Counted from the first letter of the stretch, positions 49,375 to 61,763 are shown. The stretch: DNA of 64,000 nucleotides from Oceanobacillus limi (GCF_900111445.1 NZ_FOHE01000013.1:41126-105125), one strand, 5' to 3'. Made by a program: numbers and translations. Notes: a model not told the origin generated them from the sequence alone.

Positions 49375-50277
49375 CTAGCTGCGTTGTTTTCGAAATGGGT
49401 GCTTATACACCGATCCTAAATAGATAAATAAAGCAATCCAAATAAGACTAAAAGCGATTAAATGTGCTTGCGAAAATGTTTCATGGTATACGAAAATTCC
49501 TAGGAATAACATTATGGTTGGAGCAAAATATTGTAAGAATCCAACCATTGCTAATGGGATTCGTTTTGCTCCACTAGCAAATAATAATAACGGAATCGCT
49601 GTTGCTACACCAGCACCCATCAACAGTAAATTGGTAGTTGCTATTGTATCTACTGCCCCAAATGTATTTTTGGGAATCATATATAGATAAATGAAGGCAA
49701 GTGGCGTGATGATCATTGTTTCGATCGTTAGCCCAAACATAGCTGGGATATCTACCGTTTTTTTGAATAGCCCATATAACGCGAAAGATAGGGCCAAGGT
49801 TAGAGATACCCATGGAAAAACACCATAACTTATGGTTAAGTATAGAACCCCAATTCCAGCTAAAATAACAGAAAACGCTTGTTGTTTGGATAGCTTTTCT
49901 TTAAGAACAATAATCGCTAGCAATATACTTACCAATGGATTGATGTAATAACCAAGACTTGCTTGGATAACATGATCGCTATTAACAGCCCAAATATAAG
50001 TGAGCCAGTTAAGACTAATTACAACAGATGCTAGTGTAATGCCAATTAGTTTTTTTCTATCTTGAAGAATAATTTTACATTGCTGTATAAATGGTCGCCA
50101 TTTTTTAAGGACCAGAACAATAATCAACATAAAAAGAAACGACCATATGATTCGATGTGCAAGAATCTCACCTGCAGGAACCTCATCGACAAGTTTCCAA
50201 TAAATCGGCAAAAATCCCCATAAAATGTATGCTCCTGCTGTGTAAATAATTCCTAATTTATCCGTGTTATTTTCCAT
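49375..50277 (-). CDS. rarD: EamA-family transporter RarD
   Basis: 300 residues, ten hydrophobic segments in two EamA halves. The start YTAGAYILWGFLPIYWKL and ILAHRIIWSFLFML are RarD signatures; NSDHVIQASLGYYINPL, the conserved loop between helices 3-4, is also typical. Inner-membrane permease-like protein of the drug/metabolite transporter superfamily, substrate unknown. AAAAGAAGG upstream of the ATG. Monocistronic, diverging from the methionine gamma-lyase gene. Confidence 0.88.
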   Translation of the reverse strand: MENNTDKLGIIYTAGAYILWGFLPIYWKLVDEVPAGEILAHRIIWSFLFMLIIVLVLKKWRPFIQQCKIILQDRKKLIGITLASVVISLNWLTYIWAVNSDHVIQASLGYYINPLVSILLAIIVLKEKLSKQQAFSVILAGIGVLYLTISYGVFPWVSLTLALSFALYGLFKKTVDIPAMFGLTIETMIITPLAFIYLYMIPKNTFGAVDTIATTNLLLMGAGVATAIPLLLFASGAKRIPLAMVGFLQYFAPTIMLFLGIFVYHETFSQAHLIAFSLIWIALFIYLGSVYKHPFRKQRS

Positions 50278-50459
50278 CGTCAGACCTTCTTTTTAAATAG
50301 ACTTATTTTATTCGTAATTTATTTATACTGTCCGTAACTATATGTTGGAGATTGCTCATTCATCACTTATAGCCATATTTCTTAATAAGTAGTGTAATTT
50401 TAGAACCTTGGTTATAAAAAAGCAATTAAATTGTTTACAAGACTTTCTAGATAACAAAA

Positions 50460-50474
50460 AAGAAAACGCTTTCA
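50460..50474 (+). promoter_or_regulatory. cre-like (CcpA) site upstream of the methionine gamma-lyase gene
   Basis: AAGAAAACGCTTTCA has one mismatch to WTGNAANCGNWNNCA; 70 bases before the start codon. A catabolite-repression site is inferred. The rest of 50278-50543 is AT-rich promoter region. Confidence 0.5.
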
Positions 50475-50543
50475 AAAATAAGAATTATAGAATATGATAG
50501 TAATAAAGGACCTAACGAAAATATAAATAGGGGGAGAGTTACA

Positions 50544-51725
50544 TTGTCTCGTAAATATAATCAATTTGAAACGTCTGTCATTCATGAGGGATATGATGCA
50601 AAAGATATGTTAGGAAGCTTGGCTACACCATTATTTCAAACATCTACGTATACATTTACTTCGGCGGAGCAGGGAGAGAGAAGATTTGCCGGAGAAGAGG
50701 AAGGCTATATTTATTCGCGATTAGGGAACCCAACCGTTACGGTATTAGAGGAACGCATTGCAGCATTAGAAAATGGCGAACGAGGACTAGCGTTTGGGTC
50801 AGGAATGGCGGCAGTTTCTGCAGTTCTTATTGCTTTAACGAAGGCAGGGGATCATATATTATGTTCTTCTGGTTTATATGGATGCACATTTGGGCTGCTG
50901 ACCATGATGAAGGAAAAGTATAATATTGCGCATGATTTTTCAGCAATGGAATCAAAGGATGCGCTGAGGTCACGTATAAAACCAGAGACAGCATGCATTT
51001 ATGTAGAGACACCAATAAATCCAACAATTAAATTGATTGATCTGAAAATGGTCGCAGAAGTAGCGAAAGAATACAATATTCCTGTCGTAGTTGATAATAC
51101 ATTCTCTTCACCATATCTACAACGACCATTGGAGCTTGGCTGTGATGTTGTGATTCATAGTGCGACAAAATATATTGGTGGTCATGGAGACGTCATTGCT
51201 GGGTTAGTAGTAGGTACGAAGGAATTTCTCGATTCTGTTGCGATGACAACACAAAAAGATATTGGCGGGGTCATTTCACCTTTTGATGCTTGGTTATTAT
51301 TGCGTGGTTTAAAAACATTACCGATTCGGATGGATCGCCATTGTGACAATGCCGAAAAAATTGTATCAGAATTAAAGCATCATTCAAAAGTTACAGCTGT
51401 CTACTATCCGCTAGAAGAAGGTGCTGAAATATCCATTCAAGAACAACAGATGAAACGCGGTGGTGGGGTTATTTCATTTGAAATAGATGGAACCAAAGCG
51501 GATGCACAACAATTTTTGAACAAACTTAGCTTTTTAAAAATAGCAGTTAGCCTAGGAGATGCAGAAACGTTGATTGAGCACCCTGCAACAATGACACATG
51601 CGGTGGTTCCAGAAGAGTCTAGGCTCGAAATGGGTATTACTGACCAGCTTATTCGCCTTTCAGTCGGTTTAGAAGCATGGAACGATATTTGGGCAGACCT
51701 CAAACAAGCGCTTGATCAGATATAA
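50544..51725 (+). CDS. mdeA: Methionine gamma-lyase
   Basis: 393 residues, Cys/Met-metabolism PLP family. Lys209 (HSATKYIGGHGD) binds PLP; YSRLGNPT holds the phosphate-binding Tyr/Arg of the neighbouring subunit. The LYGCTFGLL block (Tyr112, Cys114) carries the Cys that marks methionine gamma-lyases and separates them from cystathionine lyases, which usually lack it. Splits methionine into methanethiol, 2-oxobutyrate and ammonia. TTG start after GGGGGAGAG. Candidate CcpA site upstream supports a catabolic role. A cystathionine gamma-lyase function cannot be fully excluded. Confidence 0.82.
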   Translation: MSRKYNQFETSVIHEGYDAKDMLGSLATPLFQTSTYTFTSAEQGERRFAGEEEGYIYSRLGNPTVTVLEERIAALENGERGLAFGSGMAAVSAVLIALTKAGDHILCSSGLYGCTFGLLTMMKEKYNIAHDFSAMESKDALRSRIKPETACIYVETPINPTIKLIDLKMVAEVAKEYNIPVVVDNTFSSPYLQRPLELGCDVVIHSATKYIGGHGDVIAGLVVGTKEFLDSVAMTTQKDIGGVISPFDAWLLLRGLKTLPIRMDRHCDNAEKIVSELKHHSKVTAVYYPLEEGAEISIQEQQMKRGGGVISFEIDGTKADAQQFLNKLSFLKIAVSLGDAETLIEHPATMTHAVVPEESRLEMGITDQLIRLSVGLEAWNDIWADLKQALDQI

Positions 51726-51734
51726 AATACAGCT

Positions 51735-52295
51735 TTACTGTGGTCGCTTGTTCCAAGGTTTTAAAGTCCCAACAATTGTTTCTTGATAATCATTTTGTAT
51801 GACTTTTATGACACCGTTGGCAATTTCGTCATGTGTTAGCCATCGGGAAACATTATCCTCAATAACAAAACCAAGGTAAATGCGTCTGTACTGGCAGTTT
51901 TCAGGTACAGGCGTATTTTCTTTTACAAAGAATGATGAGCTTCCCTGGACATGCAATAACTTCCAAGTTTTGTTTCGGGATTTGAATTGATTTAGTATAA
52001 GCGGCAGTGCGTGTGGCGCCGATGAATGGATCCAACTGACAACTAAATCAGGCACCCCGTATTTCTCAAATGCGCTGCTAACTTTTTGAAGTAACTGTTC
52101 TTCCTCGTGATAATCTACCGTTAGCGGAAGAAGTTGTTCAGGGTTAGGATTTCGGCTTTTCATGGTATCAAATTTTTCCCGGTTCCGATTGATTACAAAA
52201 ACGAAATATCCTTGTTCCACTAACCAATGACAAACACGTTCTAGCATACCAGTTCCACCAATTACCAATGCATAGGCTTTTTCACTTTCACTCAT
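51735..52295 (-). CDS. Short-chain dehydrogenase-like Rossmann protein, no catalytic Tyr-Lys
   Basis: 186 residues from ATG at 52295 (GGGAGGA 6 bases upstream; a longer frame to 52316 runs through the ribosome site). Begins with a nucleotide-binding motif ALVIGGTGMLERVCHWL and NRNREKFDTM typical of SDR proteins, but has no YxxxK active site and is shorter than the usual 250 residues. Possibly a regulatory or degenerate SDR. Converges on the mdeA gene with only 9 bases between stops, and no terminator seen there. Function unknown. Confidence 0.65.
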   Translation of the reverse strand: MSESEKAYALVIGGTGMLERVCHWLVEQGYFVFVINRNREKFDTMKSRNPNPEQLLPLTVDYHEEEQLLQKVSSAFEKYGVPDLVVSWIHSSAPHALPLILNQFKSRNKTWKLLHVQGSSSFFVKENTPVPENCQYRRIYLGFVIEDNVSRWLTHDEIANGVIKVIQNDYQETIVGTLKPWNKRPQ

Positions 52296-52430
52296 CAAAT
52301 GTCCTCCCTTTTTCATACAGTATAGTATATAGATGGTAACAGAAACAAATCGAAGCGAGTCGCAATGTATGTATTACCACTTTATGCTATATTATAAGTA
52401 GGACATTAATGTATAGAAGGGGATTATCAT

Positions 52431-53873
52431 ATGGATTTCATGCCCTATTTATTGGGATCGGTCATGTTTTTTAATATTGTATTAGGGGTATCCATTGTTT
52501 TTTTAGAAAGAAAAGATGCAAGCTCTGCATGGGCATGGTTAATGGTATTGCTTTTTATCCCTGTAGCAGGCTTTTTTCTTTATTTAATTTTTGGTCGTCG
52601 TTTAAGCAATCAACGAATTTTTTCATGGGATACAAAATCAAGGCTCGGTGTTCAAAAGGCTGTTCAAACCCAATTAAAGGAAATGGAAACAAATCAGTTT
52701 CCATTCAAAAACGAGGAATTAAAAAATTATCAGTCATTATACTATCTACATTTGAAGAATGATGATGCGATTCTAACACAAGATAATCGTGTTAAGATCT
52801 TTACCGACGGGCATGAGAAGTTTGATCGTTTAATCAAAGATATGGAAACAGCAACAGACCATATTCATTTACTATATTACATATTGAGAAATGACGAATT
52901 AGGTCAACGAATTGCCCATGTACTGAGGAAAAAGGCGAGAGAAGGAATAGAAGTTCGTGTCCTCTATGATGATATGGGATCTAGAAGGATAGGGAGAAAA
53001 TACCTGAAACGATTGCGCGAATCGGGCGTACAGGTTGAATCCTTTTTCCCACCGAAAATACCAAACATTAACTTTAAAATTAACTACCGAAATCATCGAA
53101 AACTAGCGATCATTGACGGGAAAATAGGTTATATCGGTGGTTTTAATATTGGTGACGAGTATTTGGGGAAAAGCAGCCGATTTGGATATTGGCGTGACAC
53201 GCATCTACGTATTGTAGGAAGTGCAGTTCAACAAATGCAAACACGATTTATTTTAGATTGGAATCAAGCTTCACGCAATGACATTTTGTATGATGAGCGG
53301 TATTATGAAGCAGAGCCTTCTGGTGATGTGGGTATTCAGATTGTTTCTAGTGGTCCAGACTCTGATTGGGAGCAAATAAAAAACGGATACATAAAAATGA
53401 TTCTTTCAGCCAAAAAATATGTTTATATTCAAACGCCTTACTTGATACCAGACGAAAGCTTGCGAGATGCATTACGTATCGCAGCACTTTCAGGAGTTCA
53501 TGTCAAAATAATGATACCTAACAAACCTGATCACCCCTTTGTATACTGGGCGACTCTCTCTTATGTAGGGGACTTGTTAAACGCAGGAGCAGAAGTGTTT
53601 ATTTATCAGAATGGATTTTTACATTCAAAAACGCTTATTGTTGATGGGAAGATTGCTTCAGTAGGTACAGCAAATATTGATGTACGTAGTTTTCGGTTAA
53701 ATTTTGAAGTGAATGCCTTTCTATATGACCAAGCGCTTGCTGAACGGTTAGTGGAAGCCTTTAAAGATGATATTCAGCATTCCACACAAGTAACGTTAAA
53801 GCTGTATCAAAAGCGTTCCATTGGGATACGAATTAAAGAGTCCATATCAAGATTACTATCACCTATTTTATAA
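52431..53873 (+). CDS. cls: Cardiolipin synthase
   Basis: 480 residues. Two N-terminal membrane helices (about 5-25 and 33-54) with the PLDNF pattern, then two phospholipase D HKD motifs: HRKLAIID (His222, Lys224, Asp229) and HSKTLIVD (His398 onward). Condenses two phosphatidylglycerol molecules to cardiolipin at the membrane. Length and architecture match ClsA/YwnE type enzymes of Bacillus. AAGGGG before the ATG. Followed after 25 bases by the thioesterase gene, likely cotranscribed. Confidence 0.93.
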   Translation: MDFMPYLLGSVMFFNIVLGVSIVFLERKDASSAWAWLMVLLFIPVAGFFLYLIFGRRLSNQRIFSWDTKSRLGVQKAVQTQLKEMETNQFPFKNEELKNYQSLYYLHLKNDDAILTQDNRVKIFTDGHEKFDRLIKDMETATDHIHLLYYILRNDELGQRIAHVLRKKAREGIEVRVLYDDMGSRRIGRKYLKRLRESGVQVESFFPPKIPNINFKINYRNHRKLAIIDGKIGYIGGFNIGDEYLGKSSRFGYWRDTHLRIVGSAVQQMQTRFILDWNQASRNDILYDERYYEAEPSGDVGIQIVSSGPDSDWEQIKNGYIKMILSAKKYVYIQTPYLIPDESLRDALRIAALSGVHVKIMIPNKPDHPFVYWATLSYVGDLLNAGAEVFIYQNGFLHSKTLIVDGKIASVGTANIDVRSFRLNFEVNAFLYDQALAERLVEAFKDDIQHSTQVTLKLYQKRSIGIRIKESISRLLSPIL

Positions 53874-53898
53874 TGGTAGATATTTAGGAGGAAATAAA

Positions 53899-54426
53899 AT
53901 GGAGAAAAAGCCTTGTTCCAACTCTCTAGCAGTTAAGACATCGCATGTTTTGCCGCCAGACACCAACACGCACGGTACATTATTTGGTGGCAAATTAATG
54001 GCACATATTGATGATGTAGCAGCAATTGCTGCAGTAAGACATGCACGAAAACCAGTAGTTACAGCATCGACTGATTCTGTTGACTTTTTAGCTCCAGTAA
54101 AAGAAGGAGATTCCATTTGTGTAGAGGCTTTCGTAACTTGGACACATAACACATCGATGGAAGTGTTTGTTAAAGCAGTTACGGAAGAGTTAATAACGGG
54201 GGATCGAAAAGTGTGTACAACAGCCTTCTTAACTTTTGTAGCAGTTGACGACAATGGACGACCAATACCAGTTCCGGATGTTTATCCAGAAACCGAGTTG
54301 GAAAAGTTGCTTCATAAGGATGCCCCTAAACGAGCGGAGCAACGTAAAGAAAGAAGAAAGAATTCCAAAGAATTGGCAGCAAAGTTTGGTACCAATTATC
54401 CATGGCATCATGAAAATAATGTGTAA
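53899..54426 (+). CDS. Acyl-CoA thioesterase, hotdog fold (YkhA-like)
   Basis: 175 residues from ATG at 53899 (TAGGAGGAAAT upstream); the open frame overlaps cls further up but without a ribosome site. Hotdog acyl-CoA hydrolase block PPDTNTHGTLFGGKLMAHID with the catalytic Asn/Asp region, and STDSVDFLAPVKEGD. Basic, Lys/Arg-rich C-terminal tail as in YkhA. Hydrolyses acyl-CoA in the cytoplasm. Terminator follows. Confidence 0.88.
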   Translation: MEKKPCSNSLAVKTSHVLPPDTNTHGTLFGGKLMAHIDDVAAIAAVRHARKPVVTASTDSVDFLAPVKEGDSICVEAFVTWTHNTSMEVFVKAVTEELITGDRKVCTTAFLTFVAVDDNGRPIPVPDVYPETELEKLLHKDAPKRAEQRKERRKNSKELAAKFGTNYPWHHENNV

Positions 54427-54435
54427 TGTAAAAGG

Positions 54436-54465
54436 AGCATGTAGACTCGAGCTACATGCTTTTTA
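54436..54465 (+). terminator. Terminator of the cls-thioesterase unit
   Basis: 9-bp perfect stem AGCATGTAG / CTACATGCT with a 7-base loop, then TTTTT. Confidence 0.88.
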
Positions 54466-54623
54466 TAGTAAGATATCCCCGTCTTGTAACAGCCGAAGGA
54501 CTATTGGTAGAATTAACCCATGCAACTATTGGTTCAAATAATAATAGGAAAGAATTTTTGCGGGCATTTCTTCATAAATTGGTTATGCTAACTAGTACGT
54601 AGAAATTTGAAAGGAGCGTTTAG

Positions 54624-56036
54624 GTGAATTTACTAGAATCTATTATCGGTGAAATTAATAATGTTTTGTGGTCTTATGTCCTGATTATCATATTGATTGG
54701 CCTAGGGTTATGGTTTACCATTCGAACTAATTTTGTGCAGTTTCGAAATCTTCCAGATATGTTTCGAACCTTATTTGATAAACGTACAGTAATTGCAACT
54801 GGAAAAAAGGGGACATCATCTTTCCAAGCCTTTGCAATAAGTGCAGCGTCGAGGGTTGGAACAGGAAATCTTGCTGGAGTAGCATCAGCTGTAGCATTAG
54901 GTGGACCTGGAGCGATCTTTTGGATGTGGATTATTGCTTTATTTGGAGCTGCTTCTGGATTTGTAGAAAGTACGCTAGCACAAGTCTATAAAGTTCCCGA
55001 AAAAAATCAATATCGTGGCGGACCTGCCTACTATATGGAAAAAGGGCTGAAGAATCGTACACTTGGAATTGTTTTTGCAATTACGATTACATTTACGTAT
55101 GGATTGGTTTTCAATTCCGTTCAATCAAACACAATCAGTTTAGCCTTTTCAGGTGAATTTGAAGTGAATCAATATGTAATGGCAGCTGTATTAGCTGTTC
55201 TTACCGCAATTGTAATTTTTGGTGGTATTCGAACAATTGCCAATGTTACCCAGATTATCGTTCCATTTATGGCAATTATCTATATTGTAGTTGCTATCAT
55301 CATTTTGATACTTAATATTACTGCCATACCTGATATGTTTTCCTTAATTGTTTCTAATGCATTTGGAATTCAGGAGGTTGCTGGTGGTGGCTTTGGTGCA
55401 GCGATTATGATGGGGATTAAACGTGGTTTGTTTTCAAATGAAGCAGGTATGGGGAGTGCTCCCAATGCGGCTGCAACGGCTGAAGTAACTCACCCTGCCA
55501 AGCAAGGGTTCATCCAGGCGTTAGGAGTCTTCTTTGATACGATCTTGATTTGTACTGCAACTGGATTTGTTATCTTATCAGCTGGTGGCTATGCCGGTAG
55601 TGATTTAGATGGTATACAACTGACACAGAATGCTTTTGCTTCACATATCGGAACATGGGCAGAGTTCTTCATAGCTATTGCCATCTTTCTCTTTGCGTAT
55701 AGCTCGATTTTAGGGAACTATTACTACGGTGAAAGTAATATTGGGTATATTAGACAAAATACAGTTTCGTTATTTCTTTACCGTCTTGCCGTTATTGCGA
55801 TGGTGTTCTTCGGTGCAGTGGCCTCTTTTGACTTTGTTTGGGGACTTGCGGATTTAACAATGGCGATAATGGCATTAATAAACTTGTATGCGATAACGAA
55901 ATTATACAAAATTGCTCACCGGGTGCTTATGGATTATCGGGAACAGCGAAAAGCCGGGAAAGACCCAGTCTTCTATCGTGATGTACTAGATGAGGATGAT
56001 GGGGTTGAATATTGGGAACGAAAACAAGATAAGTAA
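54624..56036 (+). CDS. Alanine/glycine:cation symporter (AgcS family)
   Basis: 470 residues, about 11 membrane segments. Hallmarks: WFTIRTNFVQFRNLPDMFR, TSSFQAFAISAASRVGTGNLAG (the AgcS signature region), GGPAYYMEKGLK and FSNEAGMGSAPNAAATA. Imports alanine or glycine with Na+ or H+. GTG start after AAAGGAGCG. Stands alone, 348 bases before the hut genes; glycine from the kbl-tdh pathway or peptides would be possible substrates, an inference only. Confidence 0.9.
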   Translation: MNLLESIIGEINNVLWSYVLIIILIGLGLWFTIRTNFVQFRNLPDMFRTLFDKRTVIATGKKGTSSFQAFAISAASRVGTGNLAGVASAVALGGPGAIFWMWIIALFGAASGFVESTLAQVYKVPEKNQYRGGPAYYMEKGLKNRTLGIVFAITITFTYGLVFNSVQSNTISLAFSGEFEVNQYVMAAVLAVLTAIVIFGGIRTIANVTQIIVPFMAIIYIVVAIIILILNITAIPDMFSLIVSNAFGIQEVAGGGFGAAIMMGIKRGLFSNEAGMGSAPNAAATAEVTHPAKQGFIQALGVFFDTILICTATGFVILSAGGYAGSDLDGIQLTQNAFASHIGTWAEFFIAIAIFLFAYSSILGNYYYGESNIGYIRQNTVSLFLYRLAVIAMVFFGAVASFDFVWGLADLTMAIMALINLYAITKLYKIAHRVLMDYREQRKAGKDPVFYRDVLDEDDGVEYWERKQDK

Positions 56037-56043
56037 AAAAAGT

Positions 56044-56079
56044 AAACCTCTCTGCTTAGATAAAGCGGGGAGGTTTTTC
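56044..56079 (+). terminator. Terminator of the AgcS symporter gene
   Basis: AAACCTC...GCTT pairs with AAGC...GAGGTTT with one or two internal wobbles, ending in TTTTT. Nothing is seen in 56080-56190. Confidence 0.75.
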
Positions 56080-56192
56080 TTAGTGGCAGGATAAACACGG
56101 TATTCCTCAGGTGGGAGAGAGCATAAGATATGGTCACTACTTATCCGGTAACTGTACTGCAATGTAAATAATAAGTTCCTACTGAAAAAGAG

Positions 56193-56221
56193 TTGACCTT
56201 AATTAGGAAAACGCTTACAAT
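56193..56221 (+). promoter_or_regulatory. Sigma-A promoter of the hut operon
   Basis: -35 TTGACC (56193-56198), 17-base spacer, -10 TACAAT (56216-56221); each hexamer has one mismatch to consensus. Start expected at about 56228, giving a leader of about 155 bases. Confidence 0.75.
56205..56219 (+). promoter_or_regulatory. cre-like (CcpA) site overlapping the hut promoter
   Basis: AGGAAAACGCTTACA, one mismatch to WTGNAANCGNWNNCA, sitting in the promoter spacer and -10. Occupation by CcpA would block RNA polymerase, which agrees with known catabolite repression of hut in B. subtilis. Confidence 0.6.
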
Positions 56222-56258
56222 TGAAGTTAGAAAATTTAAAACTATTAGAGGTGGAGCT

Positions 56259-56324
56259 ATGATTTTGTTGCAAAATAAGCGAGAACCTATAAAAGAATTG
56301 CAAGGAGGCTTGGATGAAACCTAA
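56259..56324 (+). CDS. 21-codon leader ORF of the hut operon
   Basis: ATG after AGAGGTGGAGCT, encoding MILLQNKREPIKELQGGLDE plus Thr, stop TAA at 56322-56324. Both the last seven codons and the stop lie inside the following terminator hairpin, so a translating ribosome would prevent its folding. It has no His codons, so classical histidine-codon attenuation does not fit. It is not HutP. Could be a regulatory leader peptide or a chance frame; the well-placed ribosome site favours the former. Confidence 0.5.
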   Translation: MILLQNKREPIKELQGGLDET

Positions 56325-56339
56325 GCCTCCTTTTACTTT
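56302..56339 (+). terminator. Leader terminator upstream of hutH
   Basis: 10-bp perfect stem AAGGAGGCTT / AAGCCTCCTT (56302-56311, 56323-56332), extendable by two pairs, then TTTTACTTT. Located between the hut promoter and hutH, so it must be overcome for expression. A further hairpin GCTTTA/TAAAGC (56344-56361) precedes the hutH ribosome site. Confidence 0.75.
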
Positions 56340-56384
56340 GGTTGCTTTATTGTAGTAAAGCGATAATACGGAGGTGTATTCCAA

Positions 56385-57911
56385 TTGGTCATTCTTACTG
56401 GGGCAACATTAACATTAGAAGAAGTTGAACGTGTCGTACTTCTTAAGGAGGAAGTATCATTGGCTACTGATTCGGTCCGTCAAATCCAAAGGAATCGAGA
56501 AGTAGTGGAAGAAATGCTAGCATCCAAACAAACGATGTACGGTATTAATACAGGTTTTGGGAAGTTCAGTGATGTCATTATTGAAGAAAAGGACTTAGAA
56601 AGCTTGCAGCTAAACCTTATCCATTCCCATGCTTGTGGCGTAGGAGACCCGTTTTCGGAGACGATTAGTCGAGCCATGTTACTGTTACGCGCAAATGCAT
56701 TAGCTAAGGGTTATTCTGGTGTTCGCCCTAAACTTGTAATGCAATTTATCGACTATTTGAATGTTGGTATTCATCCGGTCATCCCGCAGCAGGGTTCATT
56801 GGGAGCAAGTGGTGACTTAGCTCCATTATCTCATTTGGCATTAGCTCTCTTAGGGGAAGGAGAGGTGTACTATGATGGAGAACGGATGCATACAGGCCAG
56901 GCTTTAAAAGAAGTTGGTATACAACCCATTACGTTAGAGGCTAAAGAGGGGCTAGCCTTAATTAATGGGACACAGGCAATGACAGCTGTTGGAGTTATGA
57001 CGTATTTGGAAGGAAGAAAGTTATTGTTCCAAAGTGAAGTTGTTGCAGCGATGTCGCTAGAAGGATTACAAGGAATTATAGATGCATTTGATCTGGATAT
57101 TCATTATGCACGGGGTCATCAAGAGCAAATTGAAGTGGCGACGCGAATAAACCAACTTGTTCAAGGAAGCTGCTTGGTAACGAACCAAGGGGAGAAAAGA
57201 GTGCAGGATGCCTATTCCTTAAGGTGTATCCCTCAAGTATTGGGAGCCTGCTGGCAAACATTAAACTACTGCAAGGATAAGCTAGAAGTAGAGATTAATG
57301 CAGTTACAGATAATCCGTTGATTTTTTCGGAGCAGTCAAAAGTAATTTCGGGTGGAAATTTTCATGGGGAGCCAATCGCTTTTGCAATGGATTTTCTAAA
57401 GCTGGGTATAGCTGAAGCGGCAAATATTTCCGAGCGTAGGATTGAGCGATTAGTTAATCCGCAATTAAACGATCTACCGCCTTTCTTAAGTCCTAATCCT
57501 GGACTGGAATCTGGTGCGATGATCATGCAGTACAGTGCAGCATCATTAGTATCGGAAAACAAAACATTAGCCCATCCGGCTAGTGTGGATTCTATTCCAT
57601 CTTCAGCTAATCAAGAGGACCATGTGAGTATGGGGACAATTGCTGCACGCCATGCACGACAAATGCTGCAGAATACAAGAAGGGTCATTGCGATTGAGTT
57701 AATCTGTGCTATGCAAGCAGTGGAATATCGCGGAATTGAAAAAATGGCAAAACGTACGCGCGAGTACTACGAAGAAGCGCGCAAAGTTGTTCCGAGTATT
57801 ACACAGGATCGTGTTTTTGCTAGCGATATCGAGCGACTTACACAATGGCTAACGGAAAAGAGTGAATTCAAAATACGTGATAAAGGTGGGGTTATCTATG
57901 ACCAAGGCTGA
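56385..57911 (+). CDS. hutH: Histidine ammonia-lyase
   Basis: 508 residues, the usual length. Ala141-Ser142-Gly143 within [14 protein letters not shown] form the MIO electrophile; [10 protein letters not shown] and the [13 protein letters not shown] region complete the active site. Converts histidine to urocanate and ammonia, first step of Hut. TTG start with GGAGGTG 8 bases upstream. Overlaps hutU by 14 bases. Confidence 0.95.
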   Translation: MVILTGATLTLEEVERVVLLKEEVSLATDSVRQIQRNREVVEEMLASKQTMYGINTGFGKFSDVIIEEKDLESLQLNLIHSHACGVGDPFSETISRAMLLLRANALAKGYSGVRPKLVMQFIDYLNVGIHPVIPQQGSLGASGDLAPLSHLALALLGEGEVYYDGERMHTGQALKEVGIQPITLEAKEGLALINGTQAMTAVGVMTYLEGRKLLFQSEVVAAMSLEGLQGIIDAFDLDIHYARGHQEQIEVATRINQLVQGSCLVTNQGEKRVQDAYSLRCIPQVLGACWQTLNYCKDKLEVEINAVTDNPLIFSEQSKVISGGNFHGEPIAFAMDFLKLGIAEAANISERRIERLVNPQLNDLPPFLSPNPGLESGAMIMQYSAASLVSENKTLAHPASVDSIPSSANQEDHVSMGTIAARHARQMLQNTRRVIAIELICAMQAVEYRGIEKMAKRTREYYEEARKVVPSITQDRVFASDIERLTQWLTEKSEFKIRDKGGVIYDQG

Positions 57912-59550
57912 TGTCAGAGTGAAAAAAGGACTTCATATAGAATGTAAAGGGTGGGAGCAAGAAGCGGCATTACGAATGCTTTACAATAATTTAGATCCAG
58001 AAGTAGCAGAAAAACCAGAGGAGCTTGTTGTTTACGGTGGGATTGGGAAAGCGGCAAGAAACTGGGAATCGTTTCGAGCGATAGAAAGGACACTAAGGAA
58101 TTTAGAAAATGACGAAACCATGCTGATTCAGTCAGGAAAGCCTGTTGGAGTATTTAAAACCCACCAACACGCACCTCGCGTGCTGCTATCAAATTCGGTC
58201 TTAGTACCAAAGTGGGCAAATTGGGAGCACTTCCATGAGCTTGATCAAAAAGGGTTAATGATGTATGGACAGATGACAGCAGGAAGTTGGATCTATATTG
58301 GAACGCAAGGTATCCTTCAAGGAACCTATGAAACCTTCGCAGCGCTTGCAAAAAAACATTATGGTACATCGCTTAATGGTACGATCACATTAACAGCTGG
58401 ACTTGGCGGAATGGGAGGAGCACAACCACTCGCAGTTACAATGAATGAAGGCGTCGTGATTGCAGTTGAAGTGGATCGGAGCAGAATCGAAAAGCGGTTA
58501 CAAACGTCGTATTGTGATGTAATGACCGAAAGTATTGATGAAGCGATTAAGCTAGCTATGGAAGCGAAGGAGAAGGGAGAAGCGCTATCTATTGCCTTAC
58601 TTGGAAATGCAGCAGACGTTCACCATGAATTCCTAAGAAGAAACGTATCCATTGATATTGTAACAGACCAAACCTCTGCTCATGACCCATTGAACGGATA
58701 TATACCAGTTGATTACACTGTTGAAGAAGCGGAGGATTTACGAAAGCATAATCCAGATATGTATATAAGACTGGCAAAACAAAGCATGGCGAAACATGTT
58801 GAGGCGATGCTTGCATTTCGCGAAAGAGGAGCAATTGTGTTTGATTATGGGAACAATATTCGACAAGTTGCTCAAGATGAAGGAGTAACCAATGCGTTTG
58901 ATTTTCCTGGCTTTGTTCCAGCGTATATACGTCCGTTGTTTTGTGAAGGCAAGGGGCCATTCCGCTGGGCTGCATTATCAGGAGAACCGGAAGACATCTA
59001 TCGCACAGATCAACTAATTAAAGAATTGTTTCCAGAAAATAAAGCTTTGCTCCGTTGGATTGATATGGCGCAGGAACGTGTATCCTTTCAGGGACTACCA
59101 TCTAGGATTTGCTGGTTAGGATATGGGGAGCGTGTCAAGATGGGCTTAGCGATTAATGAATTAGTACGAAAAGGTGAACTTAAAGCCCCTATTGTCATTG
59201 GTAGAGATCACTTAGATTGTGGTTCGGTAGCCTCTCCGAATCGTGAAACAGAAGGAATGAAGGATGGTAGTGATGCAGTAGGGGATTGGGCGATACTAAA
59301 TGCGCTGATTAATACGGCTGCAGGTGGTTCATGGATCTCTTTCCATCATGGTGGAGGTGTCGGAATGGGTTACTCCCTTCATGCAGGAATGGTAGCTGTT
59401 GCAGATGGTACGGATTTAGCTAAACAACGGTTACAGCGTGTTTTAACAACAGATCCTGGAATGGGAATTATTCGCCACGCTGATGCAGGTTATGAGAAAG
59501 CTACGCAATTTGCTAGGGATCATGATATTACGATACCTATGAAAAAATAA
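57898..59550 (+). CDS. hutU: Urocanate hydratase
   Basis: 550 residues from ATG at 57898 (AAAGGTGGGG upstream; a longer frame inside hutH is rejected). Typical blocks [50 protein letters not shown] (NAD+ binding) and [13 protein letters not shown] with the Cys-containing substrate site. Uses tightly bound NAD+ to hydrate urocanate to imidazolonepropionate. Second gene of the operon. Confidence 0.95.
   Translation: MTKADVRVKKGLHIECKGWEQEAALRMLYNNLDPEVAEKPEELVVYGGIGKAARNWESFRAIERTLRNLENDETMLIQSGKPVGVFKTHQHAPRVLLSNSVLVPKWANWEHFHELDQKGLMMYGQMTAGSWIYIGTQGILQGTYETFAALAKKHYGTSLNGTITLTAGLGGMGGAQPLAVTMNEGVVIAVEVDRSRIEKRLQTSYCDVMTESIDEAIKLAMEAKEKGEALSIALLGNAADVHHEFLRRNVSIDIVTDQTSAHDPLNGYIPVDYTVEEAEDLRKHNPDMYIRLAKQSMAKHVEAMLAFRERGAIVFDYGNNIRQVAQDEGVTNAFDFPGFVPAYIRPLFCEGKGPFRWAALSGEPEDIYRTDQLIKELFPENKALLRWIDMAQERVSFQGLPSRICWLGYGERVKMGLAINELVRKGELKAPIVIGRDHLDCGSVASPNRETEGMKDGSDAVGDWAILNALINTAAGGSWISFHHGGGVGMGYSLHAGMVAVADGTDLAKQRLQRVLTTDPGMGIIRHADAGYEKATQFARDHDITIPMKK

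Positions 59551-61763
<2,213 letters not shown>

Noticed and set aside
56222..56301. HutP-binding UAG repeats in the hut leader
   Set aside because: Only two UAG triplets with about 18 bases between them; the known HutP site needs several closely spaced triplets.
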